8,279 bases of DNA. Source: Planctomycetota bacterium (GTDB taxonomy: Bacteria; Planctomycetota; Planctomycetia; Pirellulales; Thermoguttaceae). The notes beneath the pieces were generated by a model. It saw only the letters and a list, made by a program, of their open reading frames with translations, was not told the DNA's origin and searched no databases. Of this stretch, positions 1 through 6,922 are shown one piece after another (the first letter of the stretch is position 1; each line of letters opens with the position of its first letter). The stretch spans positions 1 to 8,279 of the forward strand of contig DQVB01000053.1 in assembly GCA_015661985.1 (NCBI GenBank), in the 5' to 3' direction. A program made the translations under genes and the position numbers.

Positions 1-3000
1 CACCGGCCCCGCCGAAGGCCCCACCGCCGAAGCCGCCCTGGAGTCGGGCCGCTTCCTGGCGAGCGATTTCCTGCCGTTCCGCTTCGGCCAACAGCCGAGC
101 GTTGATCGGATGGGTGTCCGGCCGGGAGGCGAAGGTGATGCTCGCTGTGGTGCGGAAGGCCGGTTCCCGCGGGGCGCCTCGGAAGAAGGCATGGATCGGA
201 TCAATCGGCCAGGAGAACCGCTCCAGCAGTGTGGTTTGGAGCATGGCCAGGCTGAGTTCGGCCGCCACGGGACGGCCTTGGGGGTCGGTGGTGGTGAGGG
301 TCACTTCCACCGGATCACCGGGGCGGAGCGGCCCGGCGGCTTCTCCCTTCTTCTTGGCGGCCAACGTCACCTTCAGCTGCCGCTGGACGGTGAACGGGCT
401 GGAGGCCTCGTGGAACCGCCGCGGCGGTTTCCGGCCCGGTTCGGCCGGGCGGGCATCGGTCATCACGGCCACGGCCAGTTCGAAGTTGGGGGCCAGATCG
501 GCGCCGAACGAAACAGGCAGTTCATTGGGGCCGTTCTTGAGCGGGACGAGCCGGTAGTGCAGGATCCGCGCCCCCTGGAAGGTGACCAGGGCCAGTGCCG
601 GGTCTTCTCGCCAATGCAATGTCACCTGGGCCGTATCGCCGACGTGGTACGTGTGGCGATCGGCCAGGATGCGGAGGCGGACTTCATCGTCGGCGTCGGA
701 GATTTCCAGCGGGAGCGTCCCCCAGACGGCCCGGCCAAACCGATCGGTCCCCTCGACCCGGACCAGGTAGCTGCCCCCCTCGTCCACCTGGAGCGTCTTC
801 CGGGCGATCCCTTCTTCGGCCGACGTTTCCAGGGGATGCGACTGTACCTCCCGTTGGCCGACCTTCCCTTCGACCGTGGTCCGTTTCAATAGCCGCAGCG
901 TGAGCTTGCGGCTGGCCGGCTTGCCCTCCGCGTCGTAGGCCCTGGCGGTCACCTCGAAGCTCTCCCCGGCCAGATACACCGACCGCGGCGAGGTGACGTC
1001 GATCCCGAATCCCTGGGTGGCCAGAAAGAAATTGCGGGTCACCTCCAGATTCCGTTCCGCGAGGGTCGCCACCAGGGGCAGGACCTGGGACTGGCTGAAA
1101 TCGCGGGTCGCCAGCGCGAAATGCACCAGTCCGTCTGCGTCGGTCTTGGCCGTGTGGGTGCGGCCGCCGGCCAGGCGATAACGGATTTCCTTGCCGGCCA
1201 GGGGAGTGCCGTAGTCGTAGGCCGCGCGGATCGTTCCTTCGATAGTCTCGCCCCGGTAGTAGACACTCCGGGCGGATTCGATCTGAAGGCGGACCGGTTG
1301 GATCGGGTAATCGTGCACGCGGAACTGGCCCTGGTAGCTCCTGCCGGTCTCATCGCGAACCAGCACGCGGTAGTCCCCCGGCGCGCCGGTCGATGGAACC
1401 GGGAAGTGAGCGTTGAAGGTCCCGAAGGCGTTCAAGGCGACCTGCTGCTGCCACAGCAGCCGGTTGCGGCTGTCCAGCACCTCGAGCGTGTAGGACTTGC
1501 CCTCTTCGATCCGGTAGGCATCTTCGACGGCACGCCGGAGGCATCCGCGGACCTGCACTTGTTGGCCAGGCCGGTAGACGGGCCGGTCCGTGTAGAGGTA
1601 GCCCTTGTCGGTCAGGCCCTGGGCGACGTTGATGCCTTCCAGGCCGAGGGCGGTGGAGGCCACATGCCCGTCGGCGATGGCAAACACGCGGAGCTGGCCG
1701 GCCGCCTGGAGCTCCGCCGAGGCCATGCGGAAGACCCCGTCCTGATCGGTGCTTCCTTCGGCAAAGATCCGCGTCCCGTCGGACAGAAGCACGCGGACAC
1801 CGGGCCAGGGCTTCATCGTCCGCATGTTTTCGGCGAAGACGAAGACTTCCTCCCGCGAGCTCTTCATCACCAGATCCACATCGCTTTGGAGCACAAGGGC
1901 GGTGGCCTCCATCGTGGGCCCGGCCACGGTGACCGCCATCGCCCCGGGCCGCTTCGGGTCTTCAACGGGGATGTCAATCAGGTTTTCCCGTTCCTCATAG
2001 GGCCGGTAATCGGGCACGGTGAACTCGAAGCTTTTGTCCGGGTCGATCAGGGCGATATCCAGTCGTTCGATGCCGTCGGCCCGGTGCATCTTGCGGAAAT
2101 AGGTTTCCAGATCGATGGGGTAGAGCCGGCAGATGACTTCGGGGAGGTTCCTGCTGATCACTCGGATTTGGGGTGTTTCGTCGGACCGGAAGACCCGATC
2201 GACGGCGACGACCAGGGATTTTGCGGTGAGTCGGGCGATGGCCTGTTGGGCCTGGTTGTAGTGTTCGCCCGCGGGAACCTGGCGGTAAGCTTCCAGGGCC
2301 TCTTCGAACCGGCCCAAGTCTTGCTCCAGCGTCTTGGCGATGGCCAATTGGGCTTCAGCGGCTTCGGGGGAATCGGGATATTTCGACACGGCGCGGCGCC
2401 ACTGGGCCAGGGCCTCGGCCCATTTCTTTTCCCGGTGGTACATCGTGCCGAAGCGGAGCCGGATCCGGGGGTTGCGGGGATCGAGGGGGTATTTGGCCAG
2501 GAATTCGGACCAGAGCTGGCGGGCCCTGTCGTACTGTTCGGCCCGGAAGGCCTCTTCGGCCATGAGGTATTCGGTGGCCATCACCGCTCGCTGCACCACG
2601 CCCCAATCCTCATGGGCCGGGTGTTCAGTCAGGTACCGGCGCCAGGTGGTCAAGGCCTCGGTGAGCCGGTCCTGGACCTGGTAGGATCGCCCCAGCAGCA
2701 CCAGCGCCTCGGGCACCTCTTCGCGCTCGGCGTACTGCTTGTCTTCCAGGAAGCGGCGGAGAACCTCAATCGCCTCATCCTGGTGGCCTCGATGAAAGTA
2801 CCCATTGGCCAGATCCAAGAAGGCCCGACCGGCCTGCGGGTGGGACGGGAAACGTTTCAGGAATTCTTCCAGCGAGGCCGCGCCGGCGGCCAGCTGGTGA
2901 TCGTTCTCCGGTTTGGGGAAATGCCACGTCTCGGCCAGGTGGAACAGGGCGTCGGCGATGCGGGGGGACGGCGAGTCGTGATATTCCGCCAAGAGATCCT

Positions 3001-3802
3001 GCCACACGCGGCGGGCCTCGCCACCCGCCCCTTTCTCCACGTGGCATTGGCCCAGGCGGTAGGCGGCCTCCAACGCCTCAGGCGCGTCCGGATGATCCGC
3101 CACCAAGCGCGTGTATTCCGCAATGGCCTCATCCAGCTTTTTCAGTTTCTGGTGGCACTGGGCGATCCGCAGCTCGACTTCGATCCGTTTCTCGCCCGTC
3201 AGGCCCGCATCCAAGGCACGCTGGTAACCTTCCAGGGCCTTGGTGTAATCGGGCGGCTCATCTTCTTCGGCAGGCTGGAAGAAGGCGTCGGCCAGTTCCA
3301 GGTAGATCTTGGCGATCTGCGCTTTTCGCTCGTCGCCCAACAGGTATTCCGCCTCGGCCCGGTAGATCTCCTCGGCCCCGCGGAAGTCGCCCTGGCGGGC
3401 TTTGGTCAGGGCCGCGGCGAACCGGGCGCGGCGGGACCAGCGGCTTTTGGAGAATTCGGTCTGCAGCTGGCCGAAGGCGGCCACCGCCTCTTCGTGGCGG
3501 CCGGCCAGCTGGAGGGCGCGGCCCTCGAGGTACTTCAGGTAGTCCCGCGGGGCGCCCTCGGCCTGGCTGGCGGCCCGAATCGCCTCGATCGCCGCCGCGT
3601 AATCCCGGTCTTGCATCGCCCGGCGGATCGCCCCATCCACCGCTGGCGGTTCCCGTGCCGGTTCGCCGTCGGCGGAGAGAGGTCCTGCGAGGGCCGGGAT
3701 CACAAGCCACGTCCACAGGCAGGCTAGCCAGCCGGCCCGGGCGGGGAGCCCCAGGCCATGTTCACGCTCCGTGGGCGCGCAAGCAAAGCGGGCACAGTTC
3801 AT
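1..3802 (-). CDS. Secreted TPR-alpha-2-macroglobulin family protein (3' end outside window)
   Basis: The frame is open for 1267 codons from ATG 3802-3800 to the window edge, so the C-terminus is missing. A strong Shine-Dalgarno (AGAGGAGG) 7 nt upstream fixes the start. Residues 24-39 are a hydrophobic signal segment (WLACLWTWLVIPALA) with likely type I cleavage after A39; there is no lipobox. Residues about 50-525 are helical TPR-like repeats, for example KKLDEAIAEYTRL near 220 and EALEAYRQVP near 505. Beta-rich macroglobulin domains follow from about 527. They include DVDLVMKSSREEVFVFA (near 640), the family hallmark TDRPVYRPG at 738-746, and an MG6-like SLAMLQTTLLERF near 1185. The visible part ends in a Gly-rich stretch (1254-1267) where a bait region would sit. 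Bacterial A2M proteins are thought to trap proteases in the cell envelope, usually with a CxEQ thioester; that region is not visible here. The TPR part could bind a partner (inference). The family call is firm, the function is not. No neighbouring pbpC is seen. Confidence 0.87.
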   Translation of the reverse strand, partial: MNCARFACAPTEREHGLGLPARAGWLACLWTWLVIPALAGPLSADGEPAREPPAVDGAIRRAMQDRDYAAAIEAIRAASQAEGAPRDYLKYLEGRALQLAGRHEEAVAAFGQLQTEFSKSRWSRRARFAAALTKARQGDFRGAEEIYRAEAEYLLGDERKAQIAKIYLELADAFFQPAEEDEPPDYTKALEGYQRALDAGLTGEKRIEVELRIAQCHQKLKKLDEAIAEYTRLVADHPDAPEALEAAYRLGQCHVEKGAGGEARRVWQDLLAEYHDSPSPRIADALFHLAETWHFPKPENDHQLAAGAASLEEFLKRFPSHPQAGRAFLDLANGYFHRGHQDEAIEVLRRFLEDKQYAEREEVPEALVLLGRSYQVQDRLTEALTTWRRYLTEHPAHEDWGVVQRAVMATEYLMAEEAFRAEQYDRARQLWSEFLAKYPLDPRNPRIRLRFGTMYHREKKWAEALAQWRRAVSKYPDSPEAAEAQLAIAKTLEQDLGRFEEALEAYRQVPAGEHYNQAQQAIARLTAKSLVVAVDRVFRSDETPQIRVISRNLPEVICRLYPIDLETYFRKMHRADGIERLDIALIDPDKSFEFTVPDYRPYEERENLIDIPVEDPKRPGAMAVTVAGPTMEATALVLQSDVDLVMKSSREEVFVFAENMRTMKPWPGVRVLLSDGTRIFAEGSTDQDGVFRMASAELQAAGQLRVFAIADGHVASTALGLEGINVAQGLTDKGYLYTDRPVYRPGQQVQVRGCLRRAVEDAYRIEEGKSYTLEVLDSRNRLLWQQQVALNAFGTFNAHFPVPSTGAPGDYRVLVRDETGRSYQGQFRVHDYPIQPVRLQIESARSVYYRGETIEGTIRAAYDYGTPLAGKEIRYRLAGGRTHTAKTDADGLVHFALATRDFSQSQVLPLVATLAERNLEVTRNFFLATQGFGIDVTSPRSVYLAGESFEVTARAYDAEGKPASRKLTLRLLKRTTVEGKVGQREVQSHPLETSAEEGIARKTLQVDEGGSYLVRVEGTDRFGRAVWGTLPLEISDADDEVRLRILADRHTYHVGDTAQVTLHWREDPALALVTFQGARILHYRLVPLKNGPNELPVSFGADLAPNFELAVAVMTDARPAEPGRKPPRRFHEASSPFTVQRQLKVTLAAKKKGEAAGPLRPGDPVEVTLTTTDPQGRPVAAELSLAMLQTTLLERFSWPIDPIHAFFRGAPREPAFRTTASITFASRPDTHPINARLLAEAERQEIARQEAARLQGGFGGGAFGGAG

Positions 3803-3809
3803 CGGAAGG

Positions 3810-3817
3810 CCTCCTCT
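3810..3817 (-). promoter_or_regulatory. Strong ribosome binding site of the macroglobulin gene
   Basis: The minus strand reads AGAGGAGG, a near-perfect anti-Shine-Dalgarno match, ending 7 nt before ATG 3802-3800. It decides this start even though the first 22 residues before the hydrophobic segment make a long signal-peptide n-region. Confidence 0.8.
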
Positions 3818-3886
3818 GTTCGGTGGCATCGCAAGATTCGCCTGGTCGTCAGGACGCGTCGCTACCTTCGGCTTTCCGCCGCCGCT

Positions 3887-3915
3887 GATACTGACGGGTG
3901 GACGGCAATGTTCAA
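3887..3915 (-). promoter_or_regulatory. Weak candidate promoter for the macroglobulin gene
   Basis: On the minus strand, TTGAAC (3915-3910) is followed after 17 nt by AGTATC (3892-3887), giving a leader of about 80 nt. The -10 match is poor, and chance matches are common in a region this size. This is only the best sigma70-like pair I found near the gene. Confidence 0.18.
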
Positions 3916-4126
3916 CAGGACGACCGAGCGGGCGGACGGGTACGCCCTCTCGGGGCTGGGCGTCATCGTGTCGATCGCAGGTTCCCATGCTCCAGCCCCG
4001 CCGCCCCGGCTTCGTCTCCCATGGCCCGAGGGGATGGCCGAGGAACGCGCATCGTCATCCAGCGCTCTCCCTCTATTGTGGTCCACCAACTCAGAAACGG
4101 CCAGCAGCCTGTTCGAGAAAAGCATT

Positions 4127-4191
4127 GTCTACCCCAGCGTTGCAGGAAACGCAGGATGGGCGCTCTTGCCCGTCAATCATGGGCTCGACCG
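4127..4191 (+). repeat. Dispersed repeat, copy 1
   Basis: This stretch, from gtctacccc to gctcgaccg, matches 6461-6529 in the same orientation at 56 of 65 aligned bases plus one 4-base gap. The best-kept blocks are aaacgcaggatggg and caatcatgggctcgaccg, the second being identical over 18 bases. Similarity stops abruptly after the right end. It lies outside any gene, downstream of mqnC. No transposase and no clear terminal inverted repeats accompany it, so it is a short interspersed element of unknown kind. Confidence 0.8.
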
Positions 4192-4277
4192 GCGACTCCC
4201 GGCAGTGCGGCCGTCGAAGCGGAGGTGGCGCGGCAGGCGGACAGCGATCGCCGGATTGGGTACGGTGGGAGAGAGCC

Positions 4278-4360
4278 CGTTCAACGGCGAGCCGCAGGCG
4301 TCGGCTGCGGGCATCATGTGGTCCGCCACAGTGCAGACGCCTTCGGCTTGCCGTTCAACG
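4278..4360. repeat. Long imperfect inverted repeat (25-bp arms)
   Basis: The left arm at 4278-4302 and right arm at 4336-4360 are complementary at 22 of 25 positions, with a further possible G-U pair in RNA. They are separated by 33 bases. Inside the spacer sits a smaller hairpin, TGTGG (4317-4321) against CCACA (4326-4330). As RNA or single-stranded DNA the whole 83 bases could form one long cruciform or stem. There is no T-tract after either arm, so it does not look like a simple terminator. It could be a palindromic intergenic repeat, a MITE-like element or a structured transcript. Confidence 0.7.
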
Positions 4361-4493
4361 AGCGGTCGGTTACGGCTTGCCCAGGGTGCGCTGGGGCGAC
4401 GTTGGGCTGCGGAGTGTAATCGCTTCACGGTAAACGTCCATCCCCGAGCCAGCGCGGGCTCTGACGGGCGATGAACCCATCCGACACGGCAAA

Positions 4494-4520
4494 CGTTCAC
4501 CGCCCCCTGCACCGTGAACG
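4494..4520 (-). terminator. Possible weak terminator after mqnC
   Basis: CGTTCAC (4494-4500) and GTGAACG (4514-4520) form a perfect 7-bp stem with a 13-nt loop, starting 36 nt beyond the mqnC stop codon in the direction of transcription. On the minus strand the stem is followed only by TTTG, not a real U-tract. The position suits a terminator of mqnA-mqnC, but the same bases also take part in a wider inverted pair (4424-4431 with 4511-4518), so it may instead be part of a repeat. Confidence 0.3.
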
Positions 4521-4556
4521 GATACCTGTGGTCCGGCGCAGTTTCGGCGATCGCGA

Positions 4557-5624
4557 CTAATCGACGAGCGCGTAGAACACGTTGCGCCGGCGCGGCACGA
4601 AGCCGGCCTGTCGGATGGCGGATCGGATCTCCGCCTCGGTTGTACGGAAGTGCGTGCCCGCGGCGGCCACCACGTTTTCTTCGATCATGAGGCTTCCCAT
4701 GTCGTTGGCCCCGAAGCGCAAGGCCATCTGACCGATCTTCAACCCCTGCGTAACCCAACTGGCCTGGAGGTTGGGGAAATTGTCCAGGTAGAGGCGGCTC
4801 ACGGCCAGTGTTCTCAGGTAATCGGCTGCTGTGGCGGTGCCGAGATCCTCCAGGCCGGTGTTTTTGGGTTGGAAGGTCCAACAGATGAAGGCCGTAAAGC
4901 CGCCCGTTTCATCTTGGACGCGGCGGAGGCGATCCAGGTGTTCGATGCGATCGGCCAGCGTTTCTACGTGGCCGAACATCATGGTGGCCGAGCCTCGGCC
5001 TCCCAAGGCGTGCCAGCGGCGGCAGACGTCCAGCCACCCGTCCGCGGAGACCTTGCAGGGACTGATCCGGCGCCGCACGCGGTCCACCAGGATCTCGGCG
5101 CCTCCGCCGGGGAGGCTGCCCAATCCCGCGTCGCGGAGGCGGGTCAGGACCGCGGTCACGGACAGGCCGGAGATGGTGGCCAGGTGATGGATTTCGGCCG
5201 GCCCGAAGCCGTGGATATTCATCCCTGGATAACGGGTACGGATATCGCGGAGCAGCGCTTCGTACCATTCCAAGTCCAGGTCCGGATGCAGGCCGCCTTG
5301 CAAAAGAATCTGGTCGCCGCCCAGGGCGATCGTTTCGTCGATCTTCCGGAAAAGTGTCTCCCGATTGATCACGTAGGCGTGGGGATCTCCCGGGGGGCGG
5401 GAAAAGGCGCAGAACTGGCAGCCGCCTACGCAGACGTTGGTGTAATTGATGTTGCGGTCGATGTTGTACGTGCGGTAAGCCTCGGGGTGCAGCCGCCGGG
5501 TGACGGAGTCGGCCGCCTGACCCAGGGCCGCCAGGTCGGCGTGGGCCAGCAGCTGGAGCCCCTCTTCGGGCGAAAGTCGCCGGCCGCGGGCCGTCTGCTC
5601 CAGAAGTCGGTCGATGGGCAGCAC
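4557..5624 (-). CDS. mqnC: Cyclic dehypoxanthinyl futalosine synthase (radical SAM enzyme MqnC)
   Basis: This 355-residue radical SAM enzyme cyclises dehypoxanthine futalosine to its cyclic form in the cytosolic futalosine pathway to menaquinone. The cluster-binding motif CX3CX2C is C65, C69 and C72 within NYTNVCVGGCQFCAF. Other matches are the glycine-rich ILLQGGLHPDL (about 106-116), SLPGGGAEIL (about 170-179), GSATMMFGHVET, the WTFQP segment and GSLMIEENVVAAAG near the C-terminus. These fit MqnC better than MqnE, the other radical SAM enzyme of the pathway. The length is normal for the family. The start is GTG 5624-5622, 1 nt after the mqnA stop, with GGGGAAA (5638-5632) 7 nt upstream; the stop is TAG. 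The tight spacing implies co-transcription and probably translational coupling with mqnA. No key residue is visibly missing. Confidence 0.95.
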   Translation of the reverse strand: MLPIDRLLEQTARGRRLSPEEGLQLLAHADLAALGQAADSVTRRLHPEAYRTYNIDRNINYTNVCVGGCQFCAFSRPPGDPHAYVINRETLFRKIDETIALGGDQILLQGGLHPDLDLEWYEALLRDIRTRYPGMNIHGFGPAEIHHLATISGLSVTAVLTRLRDAGLGSLPGGGAEILVDRVRRRISPCKVSADGWLDVCRRWHALGGRGSATMMFGHVETLADRIEHLDRLRRVQDETGGFTAFICWTFQPKNTGLEDLGTATAADYLRTLAVSRLYLDNFPNLQASWVTQGLKIGQMALRFGANDMGSLMIEENVVAAAGTHFRTTEAEIRSAIRQAGFVPRRRNVFYALVD

Positions 5625-5625
5625 G

Positions 5626-6423
5626 TTACGATTTCCCCGTTACCAAACCGAGTTGCGTGGCCAGCTGGGCAAAGGCCTCCAGCCCGCGCCGCTCGCGCCG
5701 GCCCAACCGATACCGCAGGTTGAGGGTCAAGTAGGCCAGGCAATCGGCTGTGCCCATGCCCAGCCGCCCGGATTCGTCCCGCGCGATCTGCTCGATCCGT
5801 GCCACACCCTGGTCACGGGCGGTAGAGAAGACGTCGGCCAGTCCCGCTGCGTCAAACCCCGCACGAGCAGTCCACATGGCGAACACGAAGGGCAGGCCGG
5901 TCCACTGGCGCCACAGCTGGCCCAGATCCCACACGAAGTGGAATCGGCCGGTGTCCAGCCGCATGGCCCGATCGCCGATCACCACCACCCCCTCGGCTTG
6001 GCAATCCTCCACCGCCGCGCCGATTGGAAACGTGCAGATCTCGGGCACCACACCGTAGCGGTGGGCCAAAACGATGCGGGCCAACGCGGCGCTGGTGCGA
6101 GAACCTTCGTCCACGGCCAGCCGGCGGATCCGCTCCACCGGGCAAAACCCCACCAGCTTGACGCTCCGCACTGGGCCGTCACAGGCCACACAGGCGTCAG
6201 AAACCACAACCCAGTCCGACCGGCGCACGGTTTCGATGGACGGCACCAACGCCACGTCCAGCCGGCCGCAGGCCAGGCCGTCGGCCAGGCGGCTGGGCAA
6301 ATCGACACTGATCCGGGCTTCGGGCAGGAGGCTGGCCAGACGCCAGACCAGCGGCTTGGCGTTCAGATAACCCACGGCCCCGATGCGGAGCCCTCGTCTC
6401 GCCTGGTTCGCCCTGTTTGCCAC
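5626..6423 (-). CDS. mqnA: Chorismate dehydratase (MqnA)
   Basis: This 265-residue protein is MqnA, which removes water from chorismate to give 3-[(1-carboxyvinyl)oxy]benzoate, the committed first step of the futalosine route to menaquinone. It has the periplasmic-binding-protein-like fold without a signal peptide and works in the cytosol. Visible family signatures are IGAVGYLNAKPL (14-25), DVALVPSIE (56-64), the SRTS turn (108-111), GVVVIGDRAM (145-154), WDLGQLWRQWTGLPFVFAMW (165-184) and YLTLNLRYRLG near 231-241. The length is slightly short but within the family range. The start is GTG 6423-6421, supported by AAGGAGA 8 nt upstream and by the typical position of the first beta strand; the stop is TAA. 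It is the first gene of the mqnA-mqnC operon. I found no convincing promoter; the start codon is only 38 bases from a dispersed repeat. Confidence 0.95.
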   Translation of the reverse strand: MANRANQARRGLRIGAVGYLNAKPLVWRLASLLPEARISVDLPSRLADGLACGRLDVALVPSIETVRRSDWVVVSDACVACDGPVRSVKLVGFCPVERIRRLAVDEGSRTSAALARIVLAHRYGVVPEICTFPIGAAVEDCQAEGVVVIGDRAMRLDTGRFHFVWDLGQLWRQWTGLPFVFAMWTARAGFDAAGLADVFSTARDQGVARIEQIARDESGRLGMGTADCLAYLTLNLRYRLGRRERRGLEAFAQLATQLGLVTGKS

Positions 6424-6430
6424 GGGAAAC

Positions 6431-6443
6431 TCTCCTTCCTCCT
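6431..6443 (-). promoter_or_regulatory. Ribosome binding site of mqnA, purine-rich and double
   Basis: The minus strand carries AGGAGG (6443-6438) directly followed by AAGGAGA (6437-6431). The second lies 8 nt before the GTG start and is the better-placed site. Together they support the GTG start at 6423. Confidence 0.7.
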
Positions 6444-6460
6444 GGCCCGGAAACCCTACA

Positions 6461-6529
6461 GTCTACCCCGACGTTGCGGAAACGAAACGCAGGATGGGGA
6501 TCCTTGCCCGCCAATCATGGGCTCGACCG
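6461..6529 (+). repeat. Dispersed repeat, copy 2
   Basis: This is the second copy of the element at 4127-4191, in the same orientation and 2334 bases away, with an extra 4 bases near its 20th position. Its left end is 38 bases upstream of the mqnA start and 18 bases upstream of the ribosome binding site, so the mqnA transcript either starts inside it or reads through it. The two copies bracket the mqnA-mqnC operon as direct repeats. Confidence 0.8.
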
Positions 6530-6724
6530 CTGAGGCCGGCTGGTCGGACAAAACTCACGGTTTGTGACATCTACAATGCCCAGGTTCAGGTTATTGGGCC
6601 TTTCGTCCCATCTTACGACACGCAGGAATGTCCATCCTACCCGCTTCCTCGGACCGGGGGGCTCCCGCTTTGCCTCGGTGTCCCATGGCCCCACAGACGA
6701 CAGGACTGGAGACCTTCGGTCGCT

Positions 6725-6762
6725 GCTGTGGGCTGGTCAGCAGACGGAGGCCAGCCCACAGC
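6725..6762. repeat. Perfect palindrome with 12-bp arms
   Basis: GCTGTGGGCTGG (6725-6736) and CCAGCCCACAGC (6751-6762) are exact reverse complements around a 14-base loop. Neither side has a T-tract, and no gene ends here, since both flanking genes start in this region. A simple terminator is therefore unlikely. It could be a binding site for a dimeric regulator or a small palindromic repeat. Confidence 0.7.
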
Positions 6763-6832
6763 GGGGTCCGGGAGACCAGCTCACAACGGAGAGGCTGCTG
6801 ACGGCATGCGCGGACCGCCCTGCCCTGCCCAT

Positions 6833-6860
6833 TTGACCCTTGCCCGTGGAAAGCTAGGGT
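6833..6860 (+). promoter_or_regulatory. Candidate sigma70-like promoter of the AAA+ gene
   Basis: TTGACC (6833-6838) and TAGGGT (6855-6860) are separated by 16 nt. The -35 matches 5 of 6 consensus bases and the -10 is weak. Transcription would start near 6867, about 80 nt before the gene, placing the hairpin at 6898-6922 in the leader. Confidence 0.3.
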
Positions 6861-6897
6861 TGATTTGGCCCCTGAAGACTTTCCCCAAACCTGTCGA

Positions 6898-6922
6898 GCG
6901 CCCGGCGTTGGCTGCCGGGCGC
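6898..6922 (+). promoter_or_regulatory. GC-rich hairpin in the leader of the AAA+ gene
   Basis: GCGCCCGGC (6898-6906) and GCCGGGCGC (6914-6922) form a perfect 9-bp stem, all G and C, with a 7-nt loop. It ends 24 bases before the ATG and has no U-tract. It could slow ribosome loading or protect the transcript. A role is inferred only from position. Confidence 0.45.

Larger units (their letters stand above)
3803..4556. other. Non-coding intergenic region with a mosaic of repeats
   Basis: These 754 bases separate the end of mqnC from the start of the macroglobulin gene, which lies on the same strand. Open frames here have no ribosome binding sites, give low-complexity Arg/Pro/Ser-rich translations and match no family I know. 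I see no tRNA. The region contains a copy of the roughly 65-bp dispersed repeat (4127-4191), a long imperfect inverted repeat (4278-4360), and a block at 4424-4518 bounded by TTCACGGT and its exact reverse complement ACCGTGAA. Within that block a 12-mer, cacggYaaacgt, occurs at 4426 and again at 4485. The density of short repeats looks like an accumulation of small non-autonomous elements rather than a decayed gene (inference). Confidence 0.6.

Noticed and set aside
1121..3727. An 868-codon open frame on the plus strand, opposite the macroglobulin gene
   Set aside because: It is fully antisense to a gene with a clear family match, signal peptide and strong ribosome binding site. Its translation matches no family I know. 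Long antisense frames are expected at this GC content.
3660..3802. Lipoprotein signal for the macroglobulin protein
   Set aside because: The cysteine in LACL lies before the end of the hydrophobic segment and lacks a proper lipobox context. The ALA-G site fits signal peptidase I better.
4177..4881. A 234-codon minus-strand frame reading from within mqnC into the intergenic region
   Set aside because: It overlaps about 325 bases of mqnC in another frame and otherwise covers the inverted repeats; no start signal is visible.
4557..5624. Reading the radical SAM gene as MqnE or as a CofH-type enzyme
   Set aside because: The GSLMIEENVV, SLPGGGAEIL and WTFQP segments and the mqnA partner fit MqnC best.
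4650..5723. A 357-codon plus-strand frame opposite mqnC
   Set aside because: mqnC is unmistakable on the other strand, and this frame has no recognisable motifs or ribosome binding site.
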